From an uncultured Alphaproteobacteria bacterium (lineage in GTDB: Bacteria; Pseudomonadota; Alphaproteobacteria; RF32; CAG-239): DNA of 21,898 nucleotides. The stretch spans positions 1 to 21,898 of the forward strand of contig CAKQNT010000019.1 in assembly GCA_934255405.1 (NCBI GenBank), in the 5' to 3' direction. The notes under the pieces are model-generated. The model had not been told where the DNA came from and did no database searches. It saw nothing but the letters and a program-made list of their open reading frames with translations. Of this stretch, positions 1-7,415 are shown piece by piece (the stretch's first letter is position 1; each line of letters opens with the position of its first letter). Made by a program: the position numbers and the translations under genes.

Positions 1-233
1 GTCTACTTGGGATATCTATTTCCCTTCCGCACTCCGCACTCCCGCCTATCATTACCGGTATCATCTATCATTAGCGGCTAAAACTCAACATATACACTTT
101 AATCCTGCTTAATATACTCAATTTTTAATTGATTTAATATGGACTTGTTGCCGGCTCCTTTTATTAAACACAATGAATATTCAGCCAAATTTCACATAGT
201 TGTATAAAATTTGCAATAACGATATCTTTTTAG
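1..233. other. Non-coding left edge
   Basis: No credible gene is visible. The stretch is AT-rich after about position 60 and holds only short local repetition, such as CTATCATTA occurring twice near 47-77. It may be the downstream region of a gene outside the window. A short minus-strand frame at 181-390 is a shadow across the promoter and the HTH gene. Confidence 0.5.
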
Positions 234-261
234 TTGCAATTATAAAAAAATTCTCTAATAT
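234..261 (+). promoter_or_regulatory. Candidate sigma-70 promoter of the small HTH gene
   Basis: TTGCAA (234-239) is followed after 16 bases by TAATAT (256-261), about 55 bases before the HTH start codon. The -10 element lies inside the left arm of the inverted repeat at 252-285, which fits repression by a protein bound there. This is pattern matching only. Confidence 0.35.
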
Positions 262-285
262 GCAACAAAGGTTGTATATTAGAGA
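252..285. promoter_or_regulatory. 15-bp inverted repeat, candidate operator or 5' UTR hairpin
   Basis: TCTCTAATATGCAAC (252-266) is separated by AAAG from GTTGTATATTAGAGA (271-285). All 15 positions pair if one G-U wobble is allowed. It ends 31 bases before the start codon of the HTH protein and overlaps the proposed -10 box. The simplest reading is an autoregulatory operator. An RNA hairpin in the leader is the alternative. Confidence 0.55.
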
Positions 286-316
286 TAATGTTACTAATGG
301 TAAATAGGAAGCGAAT

Positions 317-523
317 ATGCAGGACGACACAATTCCGCTAACAAGCGAACAAAAGAAAAATATCGGACAGCGCATTAGGCAAGTGCGCATGGATAAAAAC
401 TACACCATCGAAGAATTGGCTGAAAAGATTCAGATGCCGGTCGAGTCGCTGCGCCGGATGGAAGATGGTGATTTTGAGCTGTACCGCGACAATATCTCTA
501 AGGTCAATATTTTATTGTCTTAG
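317..523 (+). CDS. Small XRE/RodZ-type helix-turn-helix protein
   Basis: This 68-residue protein is almost entirely a lambda-repressor-like HTH. Residues 16-26 give the first helix (IGQRIRQVRMD). Residues 30-50 give the helix-turn-helix (YTIEELAEKIQMP, then VESLRRMEDGDF). The E-x-GDF ending resembles the N-terminal HTH of RodZ and related XRE proteins, but there is no transmembrane or periplasmic part. A GGAAG Shine-Dalgarno lies at 307-311. The usual fifth helix is cut short by the stop codon, so the protein may be a natural miniature or an eroded gene. Its last 20 bases overlap the end of the convergent DUF2207 gene. A 15-bp inverted repeat just upstream suggests it regulates itself. The DNA target is otherwise unknown. 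Confidence 0.65.
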   Translation: MQDDTIPLTSEQKKNIGQRIRQVRMDKNYTIEELAEKIQMPVESLRRMEDGDFELYRDNISKVNILLS

Positions 524-2564
524 CCAGTAAAACAGCAGTTTGCAGCTTGTTATACTCATTAGGTTGAGTTTCCATAAATTCGTTTTCCATATTCAAAGCC
601 AAAATTATTGGCTGTTTATTGGCGATTTCTCTTCCTAAAACTATACTGTCACGATGTTTTAGCAGGTTTGCGCGTACAAGCTCAAGATCATTGATATACT
701 TTTTCAGCAGACCGTTTCTTTGTCCGTATGCTGAAGTAAAATGCCGAATAGTCAGTAATGAGAGCGCAACCAACCCAATACACCACAATGATACTGTTGC
801 CGCCATTATTACAACACTGAATATAATCAGCAGTGTTGCTGCGGCCTTACTGAGCAAGTTTATCCAAAATCCTTTGAACGGACGCAATAAGGTGAATATT
901 CCGGCGCCTAAAGTTATTGTCGTGCATGCCAGAACAATAAATGTAAGACTGCTGTTTACCGCTAACGCCGCAATAAAGACCTCGCTTAAAATCAGCATTC
1001 CGAAACTGAAAAATAAATATCCGCTGTTAAGTTTTAATAGAAATGCGCGTATTGTCCGGTGTAAATCTTTTTCAATCTGCTTGGCTGCGCGTTGAAACTT
1101 CAACAAATTATTTTTGTTAACATTGAGCACCAACTCCCCATTGGTAAACAAGGCATTTACTGCTTTTTGTTCAAGCCGGCTCAAAGATTTAAGGTTATCT
1201 GTACGTTTAATCAGTAACACGGTGTTATCGGCCTGCTGAATATCAATAATATTTCTTTGGTATAGTTCCAACAGAAACGCGGCAAAAGATTTGGCATCAA
1301 AATTATTATATGCCAAATAACGCATTATTATCGCCGATTTTTTGAGGGTAAATTTCAGCTGTCCTTTATTTTTTTGAATATATTTCCATGATGCGGAAAA
1401 CGACAGCAAAATTGCCATAAAAGCCACTATACTTATATATATGTCGCCATATTCATTAAAATATCTGTCAAATCTTTGGCTCCAACTTGTCGGTGTTAAC
1501 AAATCTTCTGGCAACGAGAGCACAATATGCAGGCTCTCACCGATAAAGAGCGGGCGCTCCGATACAAAATTCCATACTGTCGGTTCTGTACTGATAATTG
1601 CGGCATCGTTCGTGCTCAGATTTTTATAGTGTCCGACAAAAGCGGCTTGTCCCAGAGGTTTGCCGCCCGCCGGCAGTCTGACAGACGCGCCGACCCGCGC
1701 AATAACCAGATTCCAGCGGCTTCCCGTAACGTCCCAATATAGCTCCCTAAAGTTTCCATAGTCCCATATCAGATTATCTGCCAAATATTCAAATTTATAG
1801 GTATAAACTCCGGCATCTAAATCATAGTCTTGTTGTGGAACAAACAGCAAACTATCTGTCGTTTCTATTGATTTATAAGGAATGTCCTGTCCGTTTGCCG
1901 ATACATTGATAAGCGTATAATCAACTTTCTGCCGTTCTTTGGTGCGAGAAACTATATAGCGTGGCAGGGTAAGAGTTAAACCCTTCTTAAGTTTTTGATT
2001 GTTAGCCACAATTACTATGGTTTCGCTTATTTTAATTTTGCCGTCAGAAATGATATCAAGCTCGCTCATCAGGTATGGAATATGCTCTTTTGCCGGCACC
2101 AAAACTTCTTGGTTAGTAGGCGGTAGAGTGGTTTTTATAACCGGAAAATCTGGCTTGCTCCATTCTTGGCGCTGTATTTCGGAGGTATCTTCTGGCATTG
2201 GGGTGCCGATATCTTGACGCTGAGCAGCCTTATCCTGATTCTCCAAACGGTTCAGAGCATCTTCGTATATTTTTTGAAAGGTGGTTTTTTGCGTCTCGGT
2301 TTGTGCTTGCATAGCTTCTTGGCTGGGAATTACTGAGGAGTTGACAAAAGATACTTCTTCAAGCGGCTGCATAAGTACATTGGGAATGCGCTCCGCCAAG
2401 ATATCTTCCATTTCATCTGCTGAAATATCTTTTACTTCCAAATTAGATTGCTGTGGTATTTCGGCCTTAGGCATCTGTGCCTGATCCAGAACTTCCGTAA
2501 GTTTGGCCTGCGCTATTGATAGGGATAAGCAGCTGAAACAAATTGCAAGAAAAATTTTTTTCAT
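504..2564 (-). CDS. DUF2207 domain-containing membrane protein
   Basis: The 686-residue product starts with a signal peptide (MKKIFLAICFSCLSLSIAQA). A Gln/Glu-rich, probably disordered region follows to about residue 160. An extracytoplasmic beta-rich domain at about 165-365 carries the DUF2207 hallmark of aromatic and 'LYWDVTG' residues near 275-282. A transmembrane helix lies at about 376-392, a cytoplasmic alpha/beta segment at 400-510, and hydrophobic helices at about 515-535, 540-560 and 575-607. This order matches the YciQ-like DUF2207 family of predicted membrane proteins, whose role is unknown. I chose the ATG at 2564 over the upstream GTG at 2573 because AAAGGTG sits about seven bases before it and the signal peptide then begins MKK. 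The gene converges on the HTH gene with a 20-base overlap. Confidence 0.8.
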   Translation of the reverse strand: MKKIFLAICFSCLSLSIAQAKLTEVLDQAQMPKAEIPQQSNLEVKDISADEMEDILAERIPNVLMQPLEEVSFVNSSVIPSQEAMQAQTETQKTTFQKIYEDALNRLENQDKAAQRQDIGTPMPEDTSEIQRQEWSKPDFPVIKTTLPPTNQEVLVPAKEHIPYLMSELDIISDGKIKISETIVIVANNQKLKKGLTLTLPRYIVSRTKERQKVDYTLINVSANGQDIPYKSIETTDSLLFVPQQDYDLDAGVYTYKFEYLADNLIWDYGNFRELYWDVTGSRWNLVIARVGASVRLPAGGKPLGQAAFVGHYKNLSTNDAAIISTEPTVWNFVSERPLFIGESLHIVLSLPEDLLTPTSWSQRFDRYFNEYGDIYISIVAFMAILLSFSASWKYIQKNKGQLKFTLKKSAIIMRYLAYNNFDAKSFAAFLLELYQRNIIDIQQADNTVLLIKRTDNLKSLSRLEQKAVNALFTNGELVLNVNKNNLLKFQRAAKQIEKDLHRTIRAFLLKLNSGYLFFSFGMLILSEVFIAALAVNSSLTFIVLACTTITLGAGIFTLLRPFKGFWINLLSKAAATLLIIFSVVIMAATVSLWCIGLVALSLLTIRHFTSAYGQRNGLLKKYINDLELVRANLLKHRDSIVLGREIANKQPIILALNMENEFMETQPNEYNKLQTAVLLAKTIKY

Positions 2565-2657
2565 AAAATGCACCTTTGTTAATAAATAAAATATATTTGT
2601 AGTATAAACTTAAGTTATTAAAAAGTTATAAAATTTACATCTTAAGGAGTTTTTCTC
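2565..2657. promoter_or_regulatory. Divergent promoter region, DUF2207 gene and nucleotidyltransferase operon
   Basis: The 93-bp AT-rich gap lies between two divergent starts. A perfect -10 match (TATACT on the minus strand, 2601-2606) points toward the DUF2207 gene, with no convincing -35. On the plus strand AAGGAG at 2643-2648 is a strong ribosome site for the 2658 start. I could not assign the plus-strand promoter. Confidence 0.35.
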
Positions 2658-3395
2658 ATGACTAACATAGCTGCAATTATTCTCGGTGCCGGCAAAGGAA
2701 CTCGTATGAAGTCAAGCTTGCCGAAGGTTCTTATGCCTGTAGACGGCAAACCGATGATTCGCCATATTATTGATACTTTGGAGGAGCTGAAAGTTGACAA
2801 GATTGTTACTGTGATAGCTCCGGATGGCGATTTGGTCAAAAAAGAAGTTGCTCCATACCCGACCTGCGTTCAGGAAAAACAGTTGGGAACCGGCCACGCT
2901 GTTTGTTCCGCTCGAGCCGAACTTTGCGGATATAAGGGAGATATTCTGGTCATTTTCGGCGATCAGCCGCTGTATACCAAAGATACCATCAAAAAGTTGC
3001 TCAAAAAACGCGCCGAAGGGTTCTCTGTTGTTTGTTTGGGATTCCGTCCTGAAGATCCCGCTCGCTATGGGCGCTTGATTATGAATAAAGGTAATTTGGA
3101 ACGTATTGTCGAATATAAAGATGCAACTGATGAAGAAAAAGCTATCAACTTCTGCAATTCAGGCATGATGTGCTTTGATGGCGAAAAATTATTTGAAATT
3201 TTGGGAGCCATCAGTAATGACAATGCCGCCGGCGAGTATTATCTTACAGATGCGGTTGAAGTTGCTCTCCGCATGGGGCTTAAGTGCAGTGCTGTTGAGT
3301 GTCCGGTAGAAGAAGCCTCTGCCGCCAATACGCTTGAAGAATTGGCATATTTGGAAGAATTAGTTAAGAAAAGAAAGGCAAAAAAAGCAAAATAA
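2658..3395 (+). CDS. Stand-alone GlmU N-terminal-type nucleotidyltransferase (UDP-GlcNAc pyrophosphorylase-like)
   Basis: This 245-residue Rossmann-like sugar-nucleotide transferase probably joins UTP and GlcNAc-1-phosphate to make UDP-GlcNAc for cell-wall and lipopolysaccharide precursors. The signature loop LGAGKGTRMKS is at 9-19, with the lysine of LPKVLMPVDGKPM after it. QLGTGHAV and GDQPLY form the base- and metal-binding parts. YGRLI, EYKDA, NSGMM and the late N-x-x-GEYYLTD complete the GlmU uridylyltransferase pattern. The usual GlmU of about 450 residues also has a left-handed beta-helix acetyltransferase, which is absent here. The protein ends in a short basic tail (KKRKAKKAK). AAGGAG precedes the ATG, and the stop overlaps the next start (TAATG). 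The activity is inferred from motifs; another sugar-1-phosphate substrate is possible. Confidence 0.85.
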   Translation: MTNIAAIILGAGKGTRMKSSLPKVLMPVDGKPMIRHIIDTLEELKVDKIVTVIAPDGDLVKKEVAPYPTCVQEKQLGTGHAVCSARAELCGYKGDILVIFGDQPLYTKDTIKKLLKKRAEGFSVVCLGFRPEDPARYGRLIMNKGNLERIVEYKDATDEEKAINFCNSGMMCFDGEKLFEILGAISNDNAAGEYYLTDAVEVALRMGLKCSAVECPVEEASAANTLEELAYLEELVKKRKAKKAK

Positions 3396-3859
3396 TGTCT
3401 TTTATCAAATATCATTGGTTCGGCCTGCTGACCGGTCTTGTCATATTCTTTTTTATGGGATTGTTCATTTTGGTGCTGCTTTCTCCGCGCGCAGATGAAC
3501 AAAAAAGGGGCTTTATTCCTTGTACTGAAAATATGGCCGAACAGATTTTGGCTTGCGAAAACAATAAAATTATCTGCTTGCTTAAAGCTGTTATCGGCAA
3601 TAGTTGGTGCGATGCCAAGGTTGTAGGGCGCGGAATAAAGAAGTGGATTTCCGGCGAACAAAAAGCTCCGTGGAGCAATTATATATTTATTCCGGAACTT
3701 CCATCAAACCATTTTTTTGATTCAGAGGCCGGAGCCGAATACCTGAAACAACACCCCAATACCAAGGCAGAAATGCAAAAGTTGCAAAAATTAAATGAGG
3801 AATTGGAAAATGCAGAAGAATCAGAACTCCAAATTACAGCAGACCAACAGCCGGAATGA
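3395..3859 (+). CDS. Small single-pass membrane protein, function unknown
   Basis: I do not recognise this 154-residue protein. A transmembrane helix spans about residues 9-30 after a short N-terminus, which suggests a signal anchor with the rest outside the cytoplasm. The exported part has four cysteines (43, 54, 61, 72) that could form disulphides. A Glu/Gln-rich helical tail runs from about 120 to 154. Its ATG shares one base with the stop of the nucleotidyltransferase gene, so translation is probably coupled. Its last 50 bases overlap the start of the oligoendopeptidase gene. This tight packing argues for a real gene. Nothing ties it specifically to peptidoglycan or peptide metabolism except position. 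Confidence 0.65.
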   Translation: MSFIKYHWFGLLTGLVIFFFMGLFILVLLSPRADEQKRGFIPCTENMAEQILACENNKIICLLKAVIGNSWCDAKVVGRGIKKWISGEQKAPWSNYIFIPELPSNHFFDSEAGAEYLKQHPNTKAEMQKLQKLNEELENAEESELQITADQQPE

Positions 3860-5642
3860 ACTGCCGGCGTGGGATTTGACAGATCTTTATCAGGGGATTA
3901 ATGACCCCAAAATTGAAAAAGATTTGGCTGCTTATTGCAATCTTAATAAAAAATTAGCCCGCCAATACAAAGGCAAACTAAGCGAAATAAGCGCCGCAGA
4001 TTTTTATAAATCTCTGCAGATGGTAGAAAAAGCAGGGATTATTGGCAATACCTTGGGGATTTTTGCGTACCTTAATATGGTAACACAGATGAAGAATCAA
4101 GCCGCGGTTGCTTTTTATCAGAATATAGATGAAAAAATGACCGATGCGGCAAAGCCGGCAATTTTTTATACTTTGGAAATTAATAAATTGCCCGATGAAA
4201 AATACAAGGCGTTGTTGAAAGATAAAAACATTGCCCGCTATAAGCCGTTTTTGGACAGGGTCCGCCGTTTTAAGGCGCATGAATTGCCGGAGGAGCAAGA
4301 AGAAATCTTCTTGGATAAATCAGTAACTTCCGGTTCGGCGTGGCGTCGCCTTTATGATGAGCATTCGGCAAAATTGGTGTATACGGTAGATGGTAAACAA
4401 TACAACGATGCCGAAATATCCAAGCTTTTGCAGGATAAAGATGCTCAAATCAGAGAAAAAGCCGGTAAAGAATTAAACCGCGTCAGCAAGGAAAATTCTG
4501 CGCTCTTTACTTTTATCTATAATATGATTGTCAAAGATAAATCCATCAGCGACAATCATCGTGGTTATAAATCACCGGTAGCTTCGCGCAATCTGGATAA
4601 TCAGGTAGATGACAAAGCGCTCAATGCGTTGGTTAGCTCGGTGCGTGCTCAATACAATAATATCTCCGACCGCTTTTATAAACTCAAAGCCAAATGGTTG
4701 GGAGTTGATAAGATACAGTATTGGGACAGAAATGCGCCGTTGCCGTTTTCTGACGATAAACACTATAGCTGGGAAGAAAGCGTTAAAATTGTGCTTGATG
4801 CCTACGCCAAGTTTTCTCCCAAATGGCAAAAATTAGCATTGCCTTTTTTTAATTCCGCGCATTCATGGATAGATGTTCCGCCACGTGACGGCAAGCGTAG
4901 CGGCGCTTTTGCTATGCCAATGCCGGAAAAATATCACCCTTATCTGATGCTGAATTTTGTCGGCAAGCAAAATGATGTTTTGACTCTGGCTCATGAGTTG
5001 GGGCATGGTTGCCACATGCGTCTTAGCATAAAACAAGGTGAACTCAATGAAGATACTCCCATGACTCTGGCAGAAGTAGCTTCTGTTTTTGCTGAGATGA
5101 TGACATTTCAGTCTTTGCTGGAAGAGCTGGATGATGATAAGGCCAAACTTTGCCTGATTGCCGGCAAAGTTAATGATATGATTAATACCTCATTGCGTCA
5201 GATAGCTTTTCATTGTTTTGAAACCAGAGTCCATCAGGAGCGCAAAAACGGTGAACTTTCGGCCGAGCGCATAGAAGAGATTTGGCTGGATGAAATGCGC
5301 ACCAGCTTGGGTGCACATGTGATTGTTGATGATGACAGCCGTTCCATTTGGCCGATTGTCAGCCATTTCTTCCATAGTCCGTTCTATGTGTATGCATATT
5401 CATTTGCCGACTGTCTGGTCAATTCCCTGTTTCAGGTCTATCGGGAGGGCAGTGTAAAGGACTTTCCGGAGAAATATATGAATATGTTATCGCAAACCGG
5501 CATCAAAAGGTATGATGTATTGCTTAAACCATTTGGACTTGATGCCAAAGACGCTGGTTTTTGGAACAAAGGCCTGAGCCTGATATCATCTTATATTGAT
5601 GAGCTGGAAAGGTTGGATAAAAAGATATCCGCAGGTAAATAA
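3810..5642 (+). CDS. pepF: Oligoendopeptidase F, M3 family zinc peptidase
   Basis: This cytoplasmic zinc peptidase degrades short peptides. The 610-residue protein carries the M3 zinc motif HELGH at about residues 395-399, followed by G-x-x-H. The third ligand glutamate lies at about 422 in TLAEVASVFAE. The N-terminal helical region and the C-terminal YAYSFADCLVNSLF stretch are typical of PepF-like M3B enzymes, and the length is normal. I place the start at ATG 3810 because GAGGA (3797-3801) sits eight bases upstream. The in-frame ATG at 3795 overlaps that Shine-Dalgarno and has none of its own. The gene is the last of a three-gene, overlapping operon and ends seven bases before a strong hairpin terminator. 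Confidence 0.93.
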   Translation: MQKNQNSKLQQTNSRNELPAWDLTDLYQGINDPKIEKDLAAYCNLNKKLARQYKGKLSEISAADFYKSLQMVEKAGIIGNTLGIFAYLNMVTQMKNQAAVAFYQNIDEKMTDAAKPAIFYTLEINKLPDEKYKALLKDKNIARYKPFLDRVRRFKAHELPEEQEEIFLDKSVTSGSAWRRLYDEHSAKLVYTVDGKQYNDAEISKLLQDKDAQIREKAGKELNRVSKENSALFTFIYNMIVKDKSISDNHRGYKSPVASRNLDNQVDDKALNALVSSVRAQYNNISDRFYKLKAKWLGVDKIQYWDRNAPLPFSDDKHYSWEESVKIVLDAYAKFSPKWQKLALPFFNSAHSWIDVPPRDGKRSGAFAMPMPEKYHPYLMLNFVGKQNDVLTLAHELGHGCHMRLSIKQGELNEDTPMTLAEVASVFAEMMTFQSLLEELDDDKAKLCLIAGKVNDMINTSLRQIAFHCFETRVHQERKNGELSAERIEEIWLDEMRTSLGAHVIVDDDSRSIWPIVSHFFHSPFYVYAYSFADCLVNSLFQVYREGSVKDFPEKYMNMLSQTGIKRYDVLLKPFGLDAKDAGFWNKGLSLISSYIDELERLDKKISAGK

Positions 5643-5648
5643 AAAGCC

Positions 5649-5676
5649 AAAGGCTCCTAAACGCAGGAGCCTTTTT
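5649..5676. terminator. Intrinsic terminator, probably bidirectional
   Basis: AAGGCTCCT (5649-5657), loop AAACGC and AGGAGCCTT (5664-5672) form a nine-pair stem followed by a T-run for the plus-strand pepF operon. Read on the minus strand the same stem is followed by a weaker T-rich tract, so it can also end the VirB8-like pair whose stop codon is at 5679. Confidence 0.9.
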
Positions 5677-5678
5677 TA

Positions 5679-6452
5679 TTATCGTTCATCAAAAGCATCT
5701 TTAGCCGATTGCATATATGATTCTGAGCCCCGACCGTTTCCCGCATAGCCAACAGAATAATGCTTGACCTTAAATCCATGAGGATTGTGTAAGTAAGTAT
5801 TTTTGTCGGTATCAGCATTAAAATCCTCAAACGTAACGCGAATATATGCCCGCCAGACAGCTACGGCTGGAGACGGGTGATTTTTTGTTGTCGTTGCGGT
5901 TACAAATTCAGCCGCCCATAAATTTTTGGTCAGCTGTTTTACCCATTTAATGTCAACGTTTCTAATCATTTTTTGCACCATCAGCCGCGCCATCCGGTCA
6001 TAATCCATCTTATAGACAAATTGCTGATATGCTCCCAATGTCGATAGCTGATAAAATTCTGAATCCGTGCTCCAACGATCGGCCATCTGGGCATAGGAGC
6101 GCGGAATTTCATGGCGCAGCTTGATATAACGGTGTATAGCTTCTTCTGTCATCATGCTTTCGGCATTGGTAAAAACCTCAACCGGTTGAGCTTGCCTCAG
6201 ACTGCTGTTGTATTCTTGTTCTTCAAACAACGATGGTCGGCTGCTTTTTTGCGGCAGAAGTACATAAATTGTCATGGCAAGCATAATGGTAATACAGAGA
6301 CTGAACACCCCGCTAATTACCATAATCCTAGATGTCCACAAATAGCGGCGCTCCGGCAGGGCTTCAATTTGCACGTCCTGCGGAAACTTACCCAGCTTAT
6401 CGGGGCTCTTTTTATCTTTGTAACGGAAGATTAAATCAAACCATTCAGGCAT
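5679..6452 (-). CDS. VirB8/TrbF-like bitopic membrane protein, second paralogue
   Basis: The 257-residue protein has a cytoplasmic N-terminus of about 42 residues with the motif PERRYLWTSR, one transmembrane helix (about 43-66), and a periplasmic domain. The C-terminal half holds the VirB8-family marks: an aromatic strand W200-RAYIRV and the NP-x-GF motif at 223-227 followed by a tyrosine-rich strand. VirB8 proteins are NTF2-like assembly factors of type IV secretion systems. The upstream gene is a clear paralogue with the same length and landmarks. The stop of that gene (TAG) merges with this gene's GAGG ribosome site, eight bases before the ATG, so the two are co-translated. No other VirB/Trb gene is visible. 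Family assignment is by pattern, not alignment. Confidence 0.72.
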   Translation of the reverse strand: MPEWFDLIFRYKDKKSPDKLGKFPQDVQIEALPERRYLWTSRIMVISGVFSLCITIMLAMTIYVLLPQKSSRPSLFEEQEYNSSLRQAQPVEVFTNAESMMTEEAIHRYIKLRHEIPRSYAQMADRWSTDSEFYQLSTLGAYQQFVYKMDYDRMARLMVQKMIRNVDIKWVKQLTKNLWAAEFVTATTTKNHPSPAVAVWRAYIRVTFEDFNADTDKNTYLHNPHGFKVKHYSVGYAGNGRGSESYMQSAKDAFDER

Positions 6453-6463
6453 AATCGGCGCCT

Positions 6464-7243
6464 CTAGTATTCATATCTTTGCGAGCGGGCATCCAGCGCC
6501 GTGTTCAGATAGCTCTCCGGCTCATCAGGCGTGCCGATATAAGAAAGAGAATAGTTCAAGACCAAGAAACCGAACGGATTAAGTTCTCGCTGCCGGCGAT
6601 TGGCATAGTTAATATTGGTAAATACAACCCGCAGATAAGCGCGCCATATGTTGACAATCGGAGTAGTCTCTGCGGGGTAGTAATCCATTGTAATAAACTG
6701 AGCCTGCCACAATCCGCGTGACATAGGTTTTATCCATTCCACCTCTACCATTCTGACCAGAGAGCGCATCCTGAATTGCAAGATGTTGGTTTGCGCGTCA
6801 TTGGTGGAAAAGTTTTGAAATACCGGACGCGATGAGAGCCAGTATAATTCATTGCCCGGCGCCCAGCGGGTGGTTAGTTCATCATAATCATTACTGATAA
6901 CATGGCGTAGCAAAATATATTCTTCAATATATTGCTCGGCAATTAAATCCTGCACCGGAACCACTTTTTCCTGCCGCTCAATAGTATTCAGACGGCTAAA
7001 ATAATTATCGGCCTGCAATAGCCGCGGAAAGGCGCCGCGCTGCGGCAGCAAAAGATAAATTGTGCTGGCCAGCATCATCGAAAAACAAATGCTTATACAG
7101 GCAAAAATAACCAAAAAGCGAGATGTCCACAAATAGCGGCGCTCCGGCATTGCGCCGACGTGCACTCGCTCCGGATAGGCACCCAATACATCGGGGCTTT
7201 GTTTTTCCTTGTACTTAAAAACCGTCTGCAGAATATCGAGCAT
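6464..7243 (-). CDS. VirB8/TrbF-like bitopic membrane protein, first paralogue
   Basis: This 259-residue protein has the same build as its downstream partner. A conserved cytoplasmic head (YKEKQSPD, then PERRYLWTSR at 33-42) precedes one transmembrane helix at 43-66. The periplasmic domain has W200-RAYLRV and NPFGF at 222-226, as in VirB8. The two paralogues agree at perhaps a third of positions, most strongly in the head, the membrane segment and the last 60 residues. AGGGG five bases before the ATG supports the start. It is the first gene of a two-gene operon with a candidate promoter at 7316-7343 and is divergent from a TolC-like gene. A role in a secretion or DNA-uptake complex is inference from the family only. 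Confidence 0.72.
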   Translation of the reverse strand: MLDILQTVFKYKEKQSPDVLGAYPERVHVGAMPERRYLWTSRFLVIFACISICFSMMLASTIYLLLPQRGAFPRLLQADNYFSRLNTIERQEKVVPVQDLIAEQYIEEYILLRHVISNDYDELTTRWAPGNELYWLSSRPVFQNFSTNDAQTNILQFRMRSLVRMVEVEWIKPMSRGLWQAQFITMDYYPAETTPIVNIWRAYLRVVFTNINYANRRQRELNPFGFLVLNYSLSYIGTPDEPESYLNTALDARSQRYEY

Positions 7244-7315
7244 AGATTCCCCTGGGCAAAAGTGGCGCTGATTTAAGTTTAATTATCTACTAAAAACTTA
7301 TCTATTTTATTAATT

Positions 7316-7343
7316 TTTATACATCAAAGTTGAATAAAAGCAA
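7316..7343 (-). promoter_or_regulatory. Candidate sigma-70 promoter of the VirB8-like pair
   Basis: On the minus strand TTGCTT (7338-7343) is followed after 16 bases by TATAAA (7316-7321), about 73 bases before the ATG at 7243. Spacing and -10 are good; the -35 is moderate. Confidence 0.4.
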
Positions 7344-7350
7344 ATAAATA

Positions 7351-7378
7351 CTGTTAATATGCAAATTATTGATATAAT
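7351..7378 (+). promoter_or_regulatory. Candidate sigma-70 promoter of the TolC-like gene
   Basis: A perfect TATAAT lies at 7373-7378. CTGTTA at 7351-7356 gives a weak -35 with 16-base spacing. Transcription would start near 7385, just before the palindrome at 7391-7404. Confidence 0.45.
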
Positions 7379-7390
7379 CTTCAAACATAG

Positions 7391-7404
7391 ATAAGTGCAC
7401 TTAT
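7391..7404. promoter_or_regulatory. Perfect 14-bp palindrome, candidate operator
   Basis: ATAAGTGCACTTAT is identical to its reverse complement. It lies between the proposed transcription start and the AGGA ribosome site of the TolC-like gene, where a bound repressor would block transcription. The regulator is unknown. Confidence 0.45.
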
Positions 7405-7415
7405 AGGATTTGGTT

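Noticed and set aside
181..390. 69-codon minus-strand hydrophobic frame
   Set aside because: It spans the inverted repeat and HTH start region; the hydrophobicity comes from AT-rich sequence and there is no support for translation.
619..1095. 158-codon plus-strand frame opposite the DUF2207 gene
   Set aside because: It lies wholly inside the convincing DUF2207 coding region, with no ribosome site or recognisable domain.
3239..3661. 140-codon minus-strand frame over the nucleotidyltransferase and membrane-protein genes
   Set aside because: It is antisense to two tightly packed genes with good starts and shows no protein-like features.
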